The notes: generated from the letters alone by a model not told the origin. 64,000 nt of DNA from Planococcus sp. MER TA 32b (GCA_023715185.1 JAMCAN010000001.1:1612001-1676000); one strand, 5' to 3'; shown: positions 36,150-44,413, counted from the stretch's first letter. Made by a program: numbers and translations.

Positions 36150-37166
36150 ATGATAAAACTTTTTGAACCCTTAACTATAAAAAATGTGACATTCAAAAAC
36201 AGAATCGTAATGGCACCCATGTGCATGTATGAAAGCGACAAAGAGGATGGCCGCGTCACTGACTGGCACCGGATCCATTATCCGACGCGAGCTGTTGGCG
36301 GCTCCGGGCTGATCATTCTTGAAGCAACCGCAGTGCAGCCGCAGGGCCGCATTTCTTCCCGTGACCTTGGGATATGGGATGATGGGCATGTAGAAGGACT
36401 CGCGGAACTTGTGCGCCTGATAAATATTTCCGGCGCCAAGACTGGTATTCAATTGGCTCATGCCGGAAGGAAAGCGACAGTCGAGGGTGGAATCCAGGCG
36501 CCTTCTGCCCTGCCCTTCAATGAAAATTACAAAACACCTGCCGAGATGTCAAAACAGGAAATCGCAGAAACCGTTGAAGCTTTTAAACTGGGAGCCATCC
36601 GTTCAGATAAAGCTGGCTTTGACTGCATCGAACTGCATGCAGCCCATGGTTATTTGATCAATGAGTTTCTTTCGCCATTGACTAATAAGCGGACAGATGA
36701 ATACGGAGGCAGTTCTGAAAACCGGTACCGGATTCTGCGTGAGATTATCGACGCTGTAAATGAAGTTTGGCAAAAACCTCTTTTTGTCCGTATTTCAGCG
36801 CATGATTATACTGACGGCGGCATGACGCCTGAACTGTATCTTGAAATGGCCAGCTGGATGAAACAGCAGGGAGTCGATCTGATCGATGTCAGTTCCGGCG
36901 CTCTCGTGCCTGCCCAAATCCCGGTTTATCCCGGGTATCAGGTGAAATTTGCTGAGACTATCAGATATGGTGCAGATATTCCGACTGGCGCAGTCGGCTT
37001 GATCACAAGTCCATTGCAGGCTGAAGAAATTCTTCAGAACGACCGGGCGGATATGGTGTTCCTTGCCCGCGAACTGCTTCGTGACCCTTATTGGCCTTAT
37101 CGGGCTTCCAAAGAGCTTGGGGCTGACATAGAGGCTCCTGAGCCTTATAAACGGGGCTGGGTGTAA
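36150..37166 (+). CDS. namA: NADPH dehydrogenase NamA (old yellow enzyme, YqjM)
   Basis: A 338-residue FMN-dependent ene-reductase. The YqjM-subgroup residues are present: Cys25 and Tyr27 in MAPMCMYES, and the His pair in [19 protein letters not shown]-binding segments GAVGLITS and [12 protein letters not shown] follow. It reduces activated C=C bonds, probably detoxifying electrophiles. ATG at 36150 follows AAAGGAGG. The same length as B. subtilis NamA. Confidence 0.95.
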   Translation: MIKLFEPLTIKNVTFKNRIVMAPMCMYESDKEDGRVTDWHRIHYPTRAVGGSGLIILEATAVQPQGRISSRDLGIWDDGHVEGLAELVRLINISGAKTGIQLAHAGRKATVEGGIQAPSALPFNENYKTPAEMSKQEIAETVEAFKLGAIRSDKAGFDCIELHAAHGYLINEFLSPLTNKRTDEYGGSSENRYRILREIIDAVNEVWQKPLFVRISAHDYTDGGMTPELYLEMASWMKQQGVDLIDVSSGALVPAQIPVYPGYQVKFAETIRYGADIPTGAVGLITSPLQAEEILQNDRADMVFLARELLRDPYWPYRASKELGADIEAPEPYKRGWV

Positions 37167-37171
37167 GGCAG

Positions 37172-37199
37172 TTGCAAAATAGAGTAGATTTAGTATAAT
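37172..37199 (+). promoter_or_regulatory. Promoter of the antisense RNA
   Basis: TTGCAA (37172-37177), 16-bp spacer, TATAAT (37194-37199), starting 6 bp after the namA stop. There is no reading frame downstream on this strand; the transcript would run into the toxin gene antisense. Confidence 0.7.
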
Positions 37200-37205
37200 A
37201 AGAGT

Positions 37206-37347
37206 AGATTGAGTATCATTAACATAACGCAAAAAACCGAATGCTTTCGCATTCGGCCAGCTGTATGCCGCGATCTTAGAGCGGTCGGCTGGAATTAAAG
37301 GCATTAAATAACCGTCATTCCACGCCACATGGGACGGTTATTTTTTT
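37206..37347 (+). ncRNA. Predicted antisense RNA antitoxin, about 140 nt
   Basis: It begins just after the TATAAT at 37194-37199 and ends at the strong terminator 37307-37349. It would be complementary to the last 14 codons and whole 3' region of the toxin mRNA (overlap about 110 nt). This is the arrangement of the RatA/TxpA and SR4/BsrG type I systems. No coding capacity is seen. Confidence 0.7.
37229..37256 (-). terminator. Terminator of the toxin mRNA
   Basis: Stem CCGAATGC/GCATTCGG with a GAAA loop followed by TTTTTT on the minus strand. Confidence 0.85.
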
Positions 37348-37444
37348 TATTTGCGACTAAAATCATTGAAATGATCAGGCTCAAGCCGCTGATCGTCAGC
37401 CCGATGCTTGTAAAGACCAATCCAAATGATTCGTAAACCGTCAT
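37304..37444 (-). CDS. Type I toxin, holin-like TxpA/BsrG family (46 aa)
   Basis: A 46-residue peptide beginning MTVYESFGLVF, the start shared by the putative holin-like toxins of Bacilli (M-T-x-Y-E-S). One membrane helix (about residues 7-31) is followed by a basic stretch ANKKNNRP. The ATG is 5 bases after AAAGGGGGTGG, whose G-run can pair with CCCC at the end of the leader, so the site is probably masked as in other type I toxins. Its promoter overlaps an SOS box. The antisense RNA covers its 3' end. Expected effect: membrane damage or growth arrest when unrepressed. Confidence 0.82.
   Translation of the reverse strand: MTVYESFGLVFTSIGLTISGLSLIISMILVANKKNNRPMWRGMTVI
37307..37349 (+). terminator. 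Terminator of the antisense RNA
   Basis: Perfect 10-bp stem AATAACCGTC/GACGGTTATT followed by eight T residues; it lies inside the 3' coding end of the toxin gene. Confidence 0.9.
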
Positions 37445-37500
37445 ATCACCACCCCCTTTCCTGGGGAATGGCCAAACCGCCCTCATACAGCTGTAAGTTT

Positions 37501-37530
37501 ATTTTACCATAAACCGAACGCTTGTTCTAT
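37501..37530 (-). promoter_or_regulatory. Toxin promoter with LexA (SOS) box
   Basis: On the minus strand, TAAAAT at 37501-37506 is the -10. The region 17 bp upstream, where the -35 should be, holds GAAC-AAGC-GTTC (37516-37527), a perfect match to the Gram-positive LexA/DinR core GAACNNNNGTTC, with the preferred R-N-R-Y centre. LexA would block RNA polymerase until DNA damage. Confidence 0.65.
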
Positions 37531-37661
37531 TATTTAACTGAAAATAATTCATATTATCCATAATAATGAATTTATTTTTAATTGAACTGGGAATTTTTCC
37601 TACGAATTTCTGAAGCACATTATATATTTTGCTTTATCCGCATATTAATCTCTTTTACATA

Positions 37662-37692
37662 AAAAAATGTCTTGTGTTTTACAAGACTTCTT
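37662..37692 (-). terminator. Terminator-like hairpin, near-copy of 38226-38256
   Basis: GTCTTGTAAAACACAAGAC followed by ATTTTTTT on the minus strand. It matches the rnz terminator at 22 of about 24 bases and lies on the other side of the repeat block. Confidence 0.65.
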
Positions 37693-37696
37693 CAAT

Positions 37697-37880
37697 CATT
37701 GCGCTCTAGGCTGAGGCTTTCCGCGGGGAGCGGCCTGAGCCTCCTCGTACGCTTCGAAAAGCGTGTGCTCCTGTCTCTGCATCGCTGCGCTAGCTTCGAG
37801 ACATGAAAAACCGTTGCAGCGTTCCATGCTTCGCAGCAGGAGCATTTCTTTGCCCTTCACCGCCTAGCGCTCCATACAGG
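37697..37880 (-). repeat. Family C repeat (inverted copy)
   Basis: Shares CTCTAGGC, the GGCTGAGGC/GAGCCTCCTC stretch, TGCTCCTG and CCGCCTAGCGCTC with the copy at 44222-44352 in opposite orientation. Structures of this kind (GACTCCTGC...CCGCAG...GAGGAGGCTC...GAGCG) are frequent between genes in Bacillaceae. Part of the 820-bp gene-free stretch 37445-38265. Confidence 0.7.
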
Positions 37881-37964
37881 TTTCATATATATAAGCAGTA
37901 AGAATATCTTTTTACTTACTATAAATTTACATTGCTACGCCATTTAGATAAGGCTAACAGAGAT

Positions 37965-38212
37965 ATGAAGCAAAGAAGCGAAGACTCCCAGGTGAACAGA
38001 AACGGAGTTGGCTTTCCAACTCCGTTTCGAGCGAAGTGCTGAGATCCACTCGAGCGAAGTGAAACGAGCTCGAGTTAGCTCAGCGCAAGCAACCAGGAAA
38101 GACTTGGCCGGAGGAAGTTCGGCCGGGTCTTTGCGACGAAGCTAGCGCAGCGATGCAGGAGCACCTGTTTTCGCGGAGCTGTTTTGCGGAATATCGGTTT
38201 TCCAGCTTTCTT
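37965..38212 (-). repeat. Family B repeat with a 70-80-bp insertion (inverted copy)
   Basis: On the minus strand it reads as the copy at 43972-44140, with GATATTCCGCAAAACAGCT, GGATCTCAGCACTTCGCTCG, the stem GGAGTTGG/CCAACTCC and GGGAGTCTTCGC. Between AGCTCCGC and CTTTCCTGG there is extra sequence, including GCATCGCTGCGCTAGCTTCG, which also occurs in the neighbouring family C copy. Confidence 0.75.
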
Positions 38213-38225
38213 TCTCAACGAGCTA

Positions 38226-38256
38226 AAAGAAGCCTTGTGTTATACAAGACTTCGAT
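38226..38256 (-). terminator. Terminator of rnz
   Basis: GAAGTCTTGT / ACAAGGCTTC stem with TTTT on the minus strand, 10 bp after the rnz stop. Confidence 0.8.
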
Positions 38257-38265
38257 CTTTACCGT

Positions 38266-39210
38266 TTATATTCTTTTCAATCGCCGCTCATGAATCTTCC
38301 ATTCAAACTCATCGAAATCATGTGCAATAAAGGCTTGTTCATGCACATCCCGCATTTCTCTTACCAGCTGCTTTTCGTCTTCCGGCAAGAACCGGGAGCT
38401 CATATGATTGACGATCAGAGTATCCACATTCGCCTGTCTTGCAGTCTCTGCGGCCTCTCTGATTGTTGAATGCCCATATTCACCGGCCAGCTTTGCCGTG
38501 GTGGAGTCGAAGGTTCCTTCATGGACCAGTACATCCGCATTCTGGCCAAGTTTGACAGCAGACTGGCAAAAACGGGTGTCGCCGAGAATTGTGACAATAA
38601 AACCCTGCTGCCCTGGTTCTGTGACATCCATACTTTTTATGATGGAACCGTCATCCAAAATAACATCCTCTCCACGTTTAAGCTTTGCCAGAAGCGGACC
38701 TTTAGGTACACCAAGCTCCCTTGCGCGGTCAATCAGCAATTTTGGCGGCAGAGGGTTCTGTTCGATTCTGAAGCCGTAGGAAGGAATTACATGATCGAGT
38801 TTCGCAGTTGTGACCTTCATTAATTCGTCTTCGAAAATAACCCCTTCCAGTTCTTCGATAAAATGGATATTGTAATTGAGATGTGTCCTGCTGATCCGGA
38901 GAACACTCTCCACAAACTCCCTTATTCCCGGAGGACCGTATATTTCAAGCGCTTCATCGCCGCCCTGGAACGACCGGGATCCAAGAAGCCCCGGCAATCC
39001 ATAAATATGGTCGCCATGGAGATGCGTGATAAAAATCTTCTCGATCTTCCGCGGTTTTAATGTGGTGTGAAGAATTTGATGCTGTGTCGCTTCGCCGCAA
39101 TCAAACAGCCAGACAGCGCCTCTTTCTTCCAGGAGCTTCAGAGCCAAGGCTGAAGTATTGCGTTGTTTCGATGGCATGCCGGCACCTGTCCCCAAAAATA
39201 ATAATTGCAT
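38266..39210 (-). CDS. rnz: Ribonuclease Z
   Basis: A 314-residue zinc phosphodiesterase that trims the 3' ends of tRNA precursors. The metal site is THLHGDHIYGLPG near residue 64; PGLLGSR, HVIPSYGFRI and VNHMSSRF are family segments. Full length for the bacterial short form. Next to DNA polymerase IV as in B. subtilis (yqjK-yqjH region). Confidence 0.96.
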   Translation of the reverse strand: MQLLFLGTGAGMPSKQRNTSALALKLLEERGAVWLFDCGEATQHQILHTTLKPRKIEKIFITHLHGDHIYGLPGLLGSRSFQGGDEALEIYGPPGIREFVESVLRISRTHLNYNIHFIEELEGVIFEDELMKVTTAKLDHVIPSYGFRIEQNPLPPKLLIDRARELGVPKGPLLAKLKRGEDVILDDGSIIKSMDVTEPGQQGFIVTILGDTRFCQSAVKLGQNADVLVHEGTFDSTTAKLAGEYGHSTIREAAETARQANVDTLIVNHMSSRFLPEDEKQLVREMRDVHEQAFIAHDFDEFEWKIHERRLKRI

Positions 39211-39217
39211 ACGTACC

Positions 39218-40453
39218 CTACTTTCTCTCGTGATCGTCCAGAAAATCCTTACTGAAACTGGTTTTTGAATCGTAGTTTGCCGCTTTTGATTTAGCGCCTC
39301 TCGATAATACCGATTTGCCGAATTTCTTTTCCAGATTAGAAATCAGATCAAGTATCGGTTCCTCTTTTACATGTTCCTGGAAATTAAAGAGTGATAATTG
39401 TTCGGTCATTTCACCTTTATCCACAACATTCGACACCGTCACACCGACAAGGCGCAGCGGCTCCCCGTTCCAATGCTTTGTAAACAGAATCCAAGCATTG
39501 CGGTAAATATCATCCGCTTTCCATACAGTATTTTTCAAAGTGATGCTGCGTGTACGGTTTTGCCAATCAGAACTGCGAGTCTGGATACTGACGGTTGGAC
39601 CGGCCAATTCTTTCGCTTCAAGCCGTTTGGCCACTTTATCACTTAGCTGGCGAAAGATCTTCCTCAAGTTTTCTTCATCCGTTTCATCAATCGGCAAGGT
39701 CGTGGACGTGCCGACGCTTTTCGTATCATATATCGAATCCGGATCCACTTGGCGGCTGTCGATTCCGTTTGCGCGTGCCTGCAGCCTGATGCCGTTTTTC
39801 CCCATTTTTTCTTTGATCAGACCCGGATTTGCAGTGGCAAGATCCCCTATTGTCATGATTCTGAGCCGCTTCAATTTCTCAGCTGTACTTTCCCCGATTC
39901 CATGCATTTCAATCACTGGCAGCGGCCAAAGCATTTTTTGGATATCTCTCTTGCGCAGAATCGTGATGCCCATCGGTTTTTTCATGTCGGAGGCTGTTTT
40001 TGCCAGGAACTTGTTTGGCGCGATGCCAATGGAGCAGGGCAGATCAAGCTCAGCTTTGATGCGCTGCTGCAGTTCTTCCGCCAGCCCGGGTGCGGTGCGT
40101 CCATCAAGCAAATCCGTTACATCCAGATAAGCTTCATCTATTGAGACAGGTTCAACCTGAAGGGTATATGAGCGAAGGATATCGAACATCGCTTTTGAAG
40201 CAGCGCGGTAACGTTCGAAATTCGGAGGCAATAATATCAGTTCTGGATACTTCCGTTTTGCTTCGTGCACCTGCATCGTCGTATATATACCGTGGGCTCT
40301 TGCCTCGTAGGAACAGGTGACGATGATGCCGCGCCTTTCTTTCGGATTGCCGGCAATGGCGAGGGCTTTCCCTTTCAACGTGGGGTCATGCGACTGCTCA
40401 ACAGAAGCATAGAAACTATTCATATCGATATGGAATATAACTCGGCCAGCCAT
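39218..40453 (-). CDS. dinB: DNA polymerase IV (Y family)
   Basis: A 411-residue translesion polymerase. The catalytic carboxylates are in HIDMNSFYASVE and in PVSIDEAYLDVTD (the S-x-D-E motif); the helix-hairpin-helix GIGESTAEKLKRL follows, then the little-finger domain. No beta-clamp motif is obvious other than QLSLF near the C-terminus, which fits the QLxLF clamp-binding consensus. The ATG at 40453 follows GGGAG by 8 bases; a longer version would start earlier without a site. Gene order matches B. subtilis yqjH. Confidence 0.95.
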   Translation of the reverse strand: MAGRVIFHIDMNSFYASVEQSHDPTLKGKALAIAGNPKERRGIIVTCSYEARAHGIYTTMQVHEAKRKYPELILLPPNFERYRAASKAMFDILRSYTLQVEPVSIDEAYLDVTDLLDGRTAPGLAEELQQRIKAELDLPCSIGIAPNKFLAKTASDMKKPMGITILRKRDIQKMLWPLPVIEMHGIGESTAEKLKRLRIMTIGDLATANPGLIKEKMGKNGIRLQARANGIDSRQVDPDSIYDTKSVGTSTTLPIDETDEENLRKIFRQLSDKVAKRLEAKELAGPTVSIQTRSSDWQNRTRSITLKNTVWKADDIYRNAWILFTKHWNGEPLRLVGVTVSNVVDKGEMTEQLSLFNFQEHVKEEPILDLISNLEKKFGKSVLSRGAKSKAANYDSKTSFSKDFLDDHERK

Positions 40454-40489
40454 TGCGATCGCTCCCATTGATTTTCTTTTATTTTAGCA

Positions 40490-40525
40490 AAAAAAGAGAG
40501 AACATACATCCTGTTCTCTCTTCCT
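40490..40525 (-). terminator. Terminator of the peptidase gene
   Basis: Stem AGAGAGAACA / TGTTCTCTCT with seven T residues on the minus strand. Confidence 0.88.
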
Positions 40526-40541
40526 TCAATATCATATTCAA

Positions 40542-41660
40542 TTAAACCCTTGCTGTTTCCTTGATGATTTCGATAAGAAGTTCTGCCAGTTTTTCCAGTT
40601 CTTCAATCGGCATCCGTTCATTTTTAGTATGAATTTCTTCGTATCCAACACAAAGATTGACCGTTGGAATTCCGAATCCATTAAAAATATTGGCGTCACT
40701 TCCTCCGCCGCTTGTCAAAACCGGGGACGGGCGTCCAATCTTTTCAGCTGCACGTTTCGCAATTTCAACCACTGGTTCGTCTTCTTCAAAATGGAAACCG
40801 GGATACATCAATTTCACTTCAGTTTTAGCTGTGCAGCCGAAGCTTGCAGCAGTATCCTCAAAGACGCTTTCCATATGGGCGGTCTGTGCAGCGAGCTTAT
40901 CTTCCCGGATCGAACGTGCTTCCGACAGGATATTCACTTCTTCACAAACGATGTTAGTCGCTTTGCCTCCTTCGAAACGGCCGATATTAGCGGTCGTTTC
41001 CGGATCAATGCGGCCCAGTTTCATTGAAGAAATGGCTTTCGCAGCGATATTGATGGCTGAAACCCCTTTTTCAGGCGCTACGCCGGCATGTGCCGTTTTG
41101 CCATAGATTGTCGTCCACAGCTTCGCCTGGTTCGGAGCTGAAGTCACGATGCCTCCGACTTTGCCGTCGCTGTCGACTGCGTAGCCGAATTTCGCGAACA
41201 GCAGTGAAGAGTCGAACTCCTTGGCACCGGCAAGCCCGCTTTCCTCCCCCGCAGTTATGACCAATTGGATATCGCCATGTTCGATTTGCTCTTCCTGGAT
41301 GGAACGGATCATTTCAAATATTGCGGCTATGCCGGCCTTGTCATCTGCTCCAAGGATCGTGGTGCCATCGGAGTAGACATAGCCGTCACGAATTTGGGGA
41401 TTCACGCCATTCCCTGGCACTACTGTGTCCATATGCGCCGTGAAATAGATGGCAGGCACATTCGACGCCGCACCCCTAAGAGTTGCGACCAGGTTATTGG
41501 CACCGTGGCCATTGCGCTGGGAAGAGTCATCTTCTGCGATATGGAAGCCCATTTCTTCCAGCTTCACTTTCAATACTTCAGCAATATGGCCCTCATTCTT
41601 TGTTTCGGAATCGATTTGAACCAATTCCAGAAATTCGTTCAATAATCTTTCTTTTTGCAT
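40542..41660 (-). CDS. Tripeptidase T-like M20/M42 metallopeptidase (YqjE)
   Basis: A 372-residue zinc peptidase. Metal ligands and catalytic residues appear in TAHMDTVVPG, GADDKAG, AGEESGLAGA and AVDSDG; the C-terminal HTKNER carries the last histidine. The lid domain spans residues about 180-290. Resembles B. subtilis YqjE, annotated as a tripeptidase; the true substrate is untested. ATG after AAGGAAAGGATG. Downstream of the carboxyltransferase with 18 bp between. Confidence 0.88.
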   Translation of the reverse strand: MQKERLLNEFLELVQIDSETKNEGHIAEVLKVKLEEMGFHIAEDDSSQRNGHGANNLVATLRGAASNVPAIYFTAHMDTVVPGNGVNPQIRDGYVYSDGTTILGADDKAGIAAIFEMIRSIQEEQIEHGDIQLVITAGEESGLAGAKEFDSSLLFAKFGYAVDSDGKVGGIVTSAPNQAKLWTTIYGKTAHAGVAPEKGVSAINIAAKAISSMKLGRIDPETTANIGRFEGGKATNIVCEEVNILSEARSIREDKLAAQTAHMESVFEDTAASFGCTAKTEVKLMYPGFHFEEDEPVVEIAKRAAEKIGRPSPVLTSGGGSDANIFNGFGIPTVNLCVGYEEIHTKNERMPIEELEKLAELLIEIIKETARV

Positions 41661-41678
41661 TTGGTCCTCATCCTTTCC

Positions 41679-43220
41679 TTAAAGCGGCATATTGCCATGT
41701 TTCTTCGCCGGACGCGAATCTTTCTTATGGCGCATCATTTCCAAAGCCTGGATCAGCTTAATGCGCGTTTCGCGAGGGTCAATGACATCATCCACCATGC
41801 CGCGGGCAGCCGCTACATATGGATTCGCAAATTTCACACGATATTCTTCGATTTTAGCGGCACGGGTTGCTTCCGGATCAGAACTTGCAGCGATTTCGCG
41901 AGCGAAGATGATATTCGCAGCTCCTTGGGGTCCCATTACCGCGATTTCAGCATTCGGCCATGAATAAACCAAATCGGCGCCAATTGATTTTGAATTGAGC
42001 GCCACGTAGGCACCGCCATATGCTTTGCGTAAAATGACAGTCATTTTCGGCACTGTCGCTTCCGAATAGGCGTACAGGATTTTAGCGCCGTGGCGGATAA
42101 TGCCGCCATGCTCCTGTTTGATGCCCGGGAAGAATCCGGTGACATCCTCAAAAGTGATCAACGGAATATTGAATGAATCACAGAAGCGGATAAAGCGCGC
42201 CGCCTTATCAGAAGAGTCGATATCCAGTCCTCCGGCCATGACTTTCGGCTGGTTGCAGACAAGGCCGACTGTTTCTCCTTTAATGCGGGCGAGGCCCACA
42301 ACGATATTGCGGGCGAATTCCGGCTGCACTTCCATGAAACTGTCTTTATCAACCACCTGCTCCACTACTTTACGCACATCATAAGGGCGGATAGCTTCGA
42401 AAGGCACTACGTCAGCAAGATCCGGACGATAGTCATCATCTTCTTCCACTTCAAGCCGTGGCGGCAGTTCCTGATTGTTTTGCGGCAAGTAGGCGATCAG
42501 ACGGCGCACCATTTTCAGCACCTCTTCTTCTGAATCAGAACGGAAATGGGCATTGCCGCTGATGGCAGTATGTACACGTGATCCTCCGAGGTCTTCGGAT
42601 GAAATTTTTTCTCCTGTTACAGTCTCAATCACTTTCGGTCCCGTAATGAACATCTGGCTTGTTTTATCGACCATGAATACAAAATCAGTAATGGCTGGCG
42701 AATAAACCGCTCCGCCTGCAGACGGCCCTAAGATCACGGAAATCTGCGGAATAACTCCTGAGTAGATGGAATTGCGGTAGAATATTTGGCCGTAGCCGTC
42801 AAGCGACAAGACACCTTCCTGAATACGCGCGCCGCCGGAATCGTTCAAGCCGATAAACGGAGCCCCATTTTTTGCGGCGAGGTCCATGACATTGGCGATT
42901 TTCATCGCGTGCATTTCTCCTAACGCCCCTCCAAAAACGGTGAAATCCTGTGAAAACAAGTAGATTGGACGGCCGTCGACTTTACCGTACCCTGTCACAA
43001 CACCTTCACCAGGGCCTTCAGCCATGTCGAAATCCACTGTACGATGTTCGACAAATGGGTTCAATTCGACAAAAGAACCTTCATCAACCAGCAATTCAAT
43101 CCGTTCACGAGCGGTCAATTTCCCTTTTTCATGCTGCTTATCAATTCTTTCTTCCCCGCCGCCAAGTTCGATTTTGCGTTTGCGGTCATATAATTCATTT
43201 ATTCTTTCATAGATATCCAT
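41679..43220 (-). CDS. Acyl-CoA carboxylase carboxyltransferase (propionyl-CoA/methylmalonyl-CoA type)
   Basis: A 513-residue biotin-dependent carboxyltransferase (YqjD-like; also called PccB/MmdA). The two halves each carry a crotonase-type fold: GGALGEMHA, LNDSGGARIQEG, GPSAGGAVYSPA in the first, and FEDVTGFFPG, YGGAYVALNSKSIGAD, GPQGAANIIF in the second. It would form methylmalonyl-CoA from propionyl-CoA (or the reverse). ATG at 43220 about 9 bases after AAGGGGTG. The neighbour mce and the mut genes support propionyl-CoA use. No biotin carboxylase or biotin carrier is in the window. Confidence 0.9.
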   Translation of the reverse strand: MDIYERINELYDRKRKIELGGGEERIDKQHEKGKLTARERIELLVDEGSFVELNPFVEHRTVDFDMAEGPGEGVVTGYGKVDGRPIYLFSQDFTVFGGALGEMHAMKIANVMDLAAKNGAPFIGLNDSGGARIQEGVLSLDGYGQIFYRNSIYSGVIPQISVILGPSAGGAVYSPAITDFVFMVDKTSQMFITGPKVIETVTGEKISSEDLGGSRVHTAISGNAHFRSDSEEEVLKMVRRLIAYLPQNNQELPPRLEVEEDDDYRPDLADVVPFEAIRPYDVRKVVEQVVDKDSFMEVQPEFARNIVVGLARIKGETVGLVCNQPKVMAGGLDIDSSDKAARFIRFCDSFNIPLITFEDVTGFFPGIKQEHGGIIRHGAKILYAYSEATVPKMTVILRKAYGGAYVALNSKSIGADLVYSWPNAEIAVMGPQGAANIIFAREIAASSDPEATRAAKIEEYRVKFANPYVAAARGMVDDVIDPRETRIKLIQALEMMRHKKDSRPAKKHGNMPL

Positions 43221-43239
43221 ACAGCTTAACACCCCTTAT

Positions 43240-43638
43240 TTACTGTTTCTGACACAATTCATAAAGCACACCGTTTGATGATTTCGGATGCATGAAAGCG
43301 ACTAAAGCTCCGCCTGCACCATTTTTTGGCTGCTCATTCAATAAACGGACGCCTTTTTCCTTCAGCTCTTCCATGCGCTGTTCAATGTTTTCGACACCGA
43401 AAGCGATATGGTGGATGCCTTCCCCTTTTTTCTCAAGGAATTTATGGATCGCGCTGCTGTCATCCATCGGTTCGAGCAATTCCAATTTAATATTGCCCGC
43501 ATCGATAAATGCCACACGCACACGTTCAGATTCGACTTCCTCGATTTTCAGGAGTGGACAGCCGAGCGTTTCCGTGTAATAAGGAAGAACGTCATCCAGG
43601 TTTCGTACGGCGATGCCGATATGATCAACTTTCTTCAT
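43240..43638 (-). CDS. mce: Methylmalonyl-CoA epimerase
   Basis: A 132-residue vicinal-oxygen-chelate fold protein that interconverts (S)- and (R)-methylmalonyl-CoA. Metal-binding positions include His in DHIGIAV, His in GIHHIAFGV and the C-terminal Glu in VLYELCQK. Located just before the carboxyltransferase on the same strand, 19 bp apart. ATG after AAGGTGGG. Confidence 0.93.
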   Translation of the reverse strand: MKKVDHIGIAVRNLDDVLPYYTETLGCPLLKIEEVESERVRVAFIDAGNIKLELLEPMDDSSAIHKFLEKKGEGIHHIAFGVENIEQRMEELKEKGVRLLNEQPKNGAGGALVAFMHPKSSNGVLYELCQKQ

Positions 43639-43804
43639 CTTTTATCCCACCTTCTTTTTGCTTCCTTCTTATTGTACCGATTCACAGGGAAAAACTCTAG
43701 TTGTTGAAGAATATTTGGCGTTAAGCACTTGCCTCTTCAAAATTACAGAGAATTATGTTATTCTACCTACAAGTTCAAATGCACATAAAGGAGATTACCG
43801 ATTA

Positions 43805-43900
43805 ATGAGAAATCAAACATTCCGAAAAGTCATCGTCTACGCTATGGTTGCCTTGATGCTACTGTCCAGCTTAATGATGGGGTTAAGCTTTGTACTCTAA
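43805..43900 (+). CDS. prli42: Stressosome-associated miniprotein Prli42
   Basis: A 31-residue peptide, MRNQTFRKVIVYAMVALMLLSSL then a short end, with a basic N-terminus and one membrane helix. Length and layout match Prli42, which in Listeria tethers the stressosome to the membrane for sigma-B activation. ATG after AAAGGAG. Divergent from mce, followed by the terminator at 43917-43950. Confidence 0.85.
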   Translation: MRNQTFRKVIVYAMVALMLLSSLMMGLSFVL

Positions 43901-43916
43901 TAAATTCTGAACACAA

Positions 43917-43950
43917 AGACGGCCGGGGATCATTCCTCGGCCGTTTTTGT
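43917..43950 (+). terminator. Terminator of prli42
   Basis: ACGGCCGGGGA/TCCTCGGCCGT stem with TTTTT. Nearly the same sequence recurs at 44376-44413. Read backwards it still encodes a KTAEE-stop end like the C-terminus of the exporter gene. Confidence 0.9.
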
Positions 43951-43971
43951 GTTCAGAAATCAGGCTAGGAA

Positions 43972-44140
43972 AACGATATTCCGCAAAACAGCTCCGCTTT
44001 CCTGGTGGCTTGCGCTGAGCTAACTCGGACTCGTTCCACTTCGCCCGAGTGGATCTCAGCACTTCGCGCGAAACGGAGTTGGAAAGCCAACTCCGTTTCT
44101 ACTCACCTGGGAGTCTTCGCTGTTTTGCTCCATATCTAAG
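43972..44140 (+). repeat. Family B repeat
   Basis: Copy of about 170 bp opening GATATTCCGCAAAACAGCTC and closing TGTTTTGCTCCATATCTAA, with internal stems GGAGTTGG/CCAACTCC and ACTCGGAC/GCCCGAGT. Lies in the 493-bp gene-free gap 43901-44393. Confidence 0.8.
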
Positions 44141-44221
44141 CAATACTTTCTATAAATAAGTAGCAACTTATACAATTCAATTAGAAGTGAGGAAGCCAAC
44201 AAACAGATTCTTCACCACATC

Positions 44222-44352
44222 AAAATGAAGCGGCAGGCGGCGACTCCTGCTGGATTTAGAGCTAGTCCTGAGACCCCGCAGGGAGCGTAGCGACTGAGGA
44301 GGCTCAGGCAGCTCCCAGCGGAACGCGTCCGCCTAGAGCGGAATGATTGAAG
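44222..44352 (+). repeat. Family C repeat
   Basis: About 130 bp: GCGGCAGGCGGCGACTCCTGC, GAGACCCCGCAGGGAGCG, GAGGAGGCTCAGGC, GCGTCCGCCTAGAGCGGAAT. It can fold into a multi-stem structure. Same order after family B as at the inverted locus near 37.7-38.2 kb. Confidence 0.75.
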
Positions 44353-44375
44353 AAATCAACAATTTCTAGAGAGCC

Positions 44376-44413
44376 TAAAAACGGCCGGGGAGATTAATCC
44401 TCGGCCGTTTTCT
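44376..44413 (-). terminator. Terminator overlapping the end of the exporter gene
   Basis: ACGGCCGAGGATTAATCTCCCCGGCCGT with TTTTT on the minus strand; the TAA of the exporter gene lies in the loop and the 5' arm encodes its last residues. Confidence 0.88.

Noticed and set aside
37697-38212. Repeat blocks as possible group II intron or insertion sequence
   Set aside because: No reverse transcriptase or transposase frame and no recognisable intron core; they are better described as short structured repeats.
40490-40525. LexA box near DNA polymerase IV (GAACAT...TGTTC)
   Set aside because: The halves are separated by nine bases and are the arms of the terminator hairpin.
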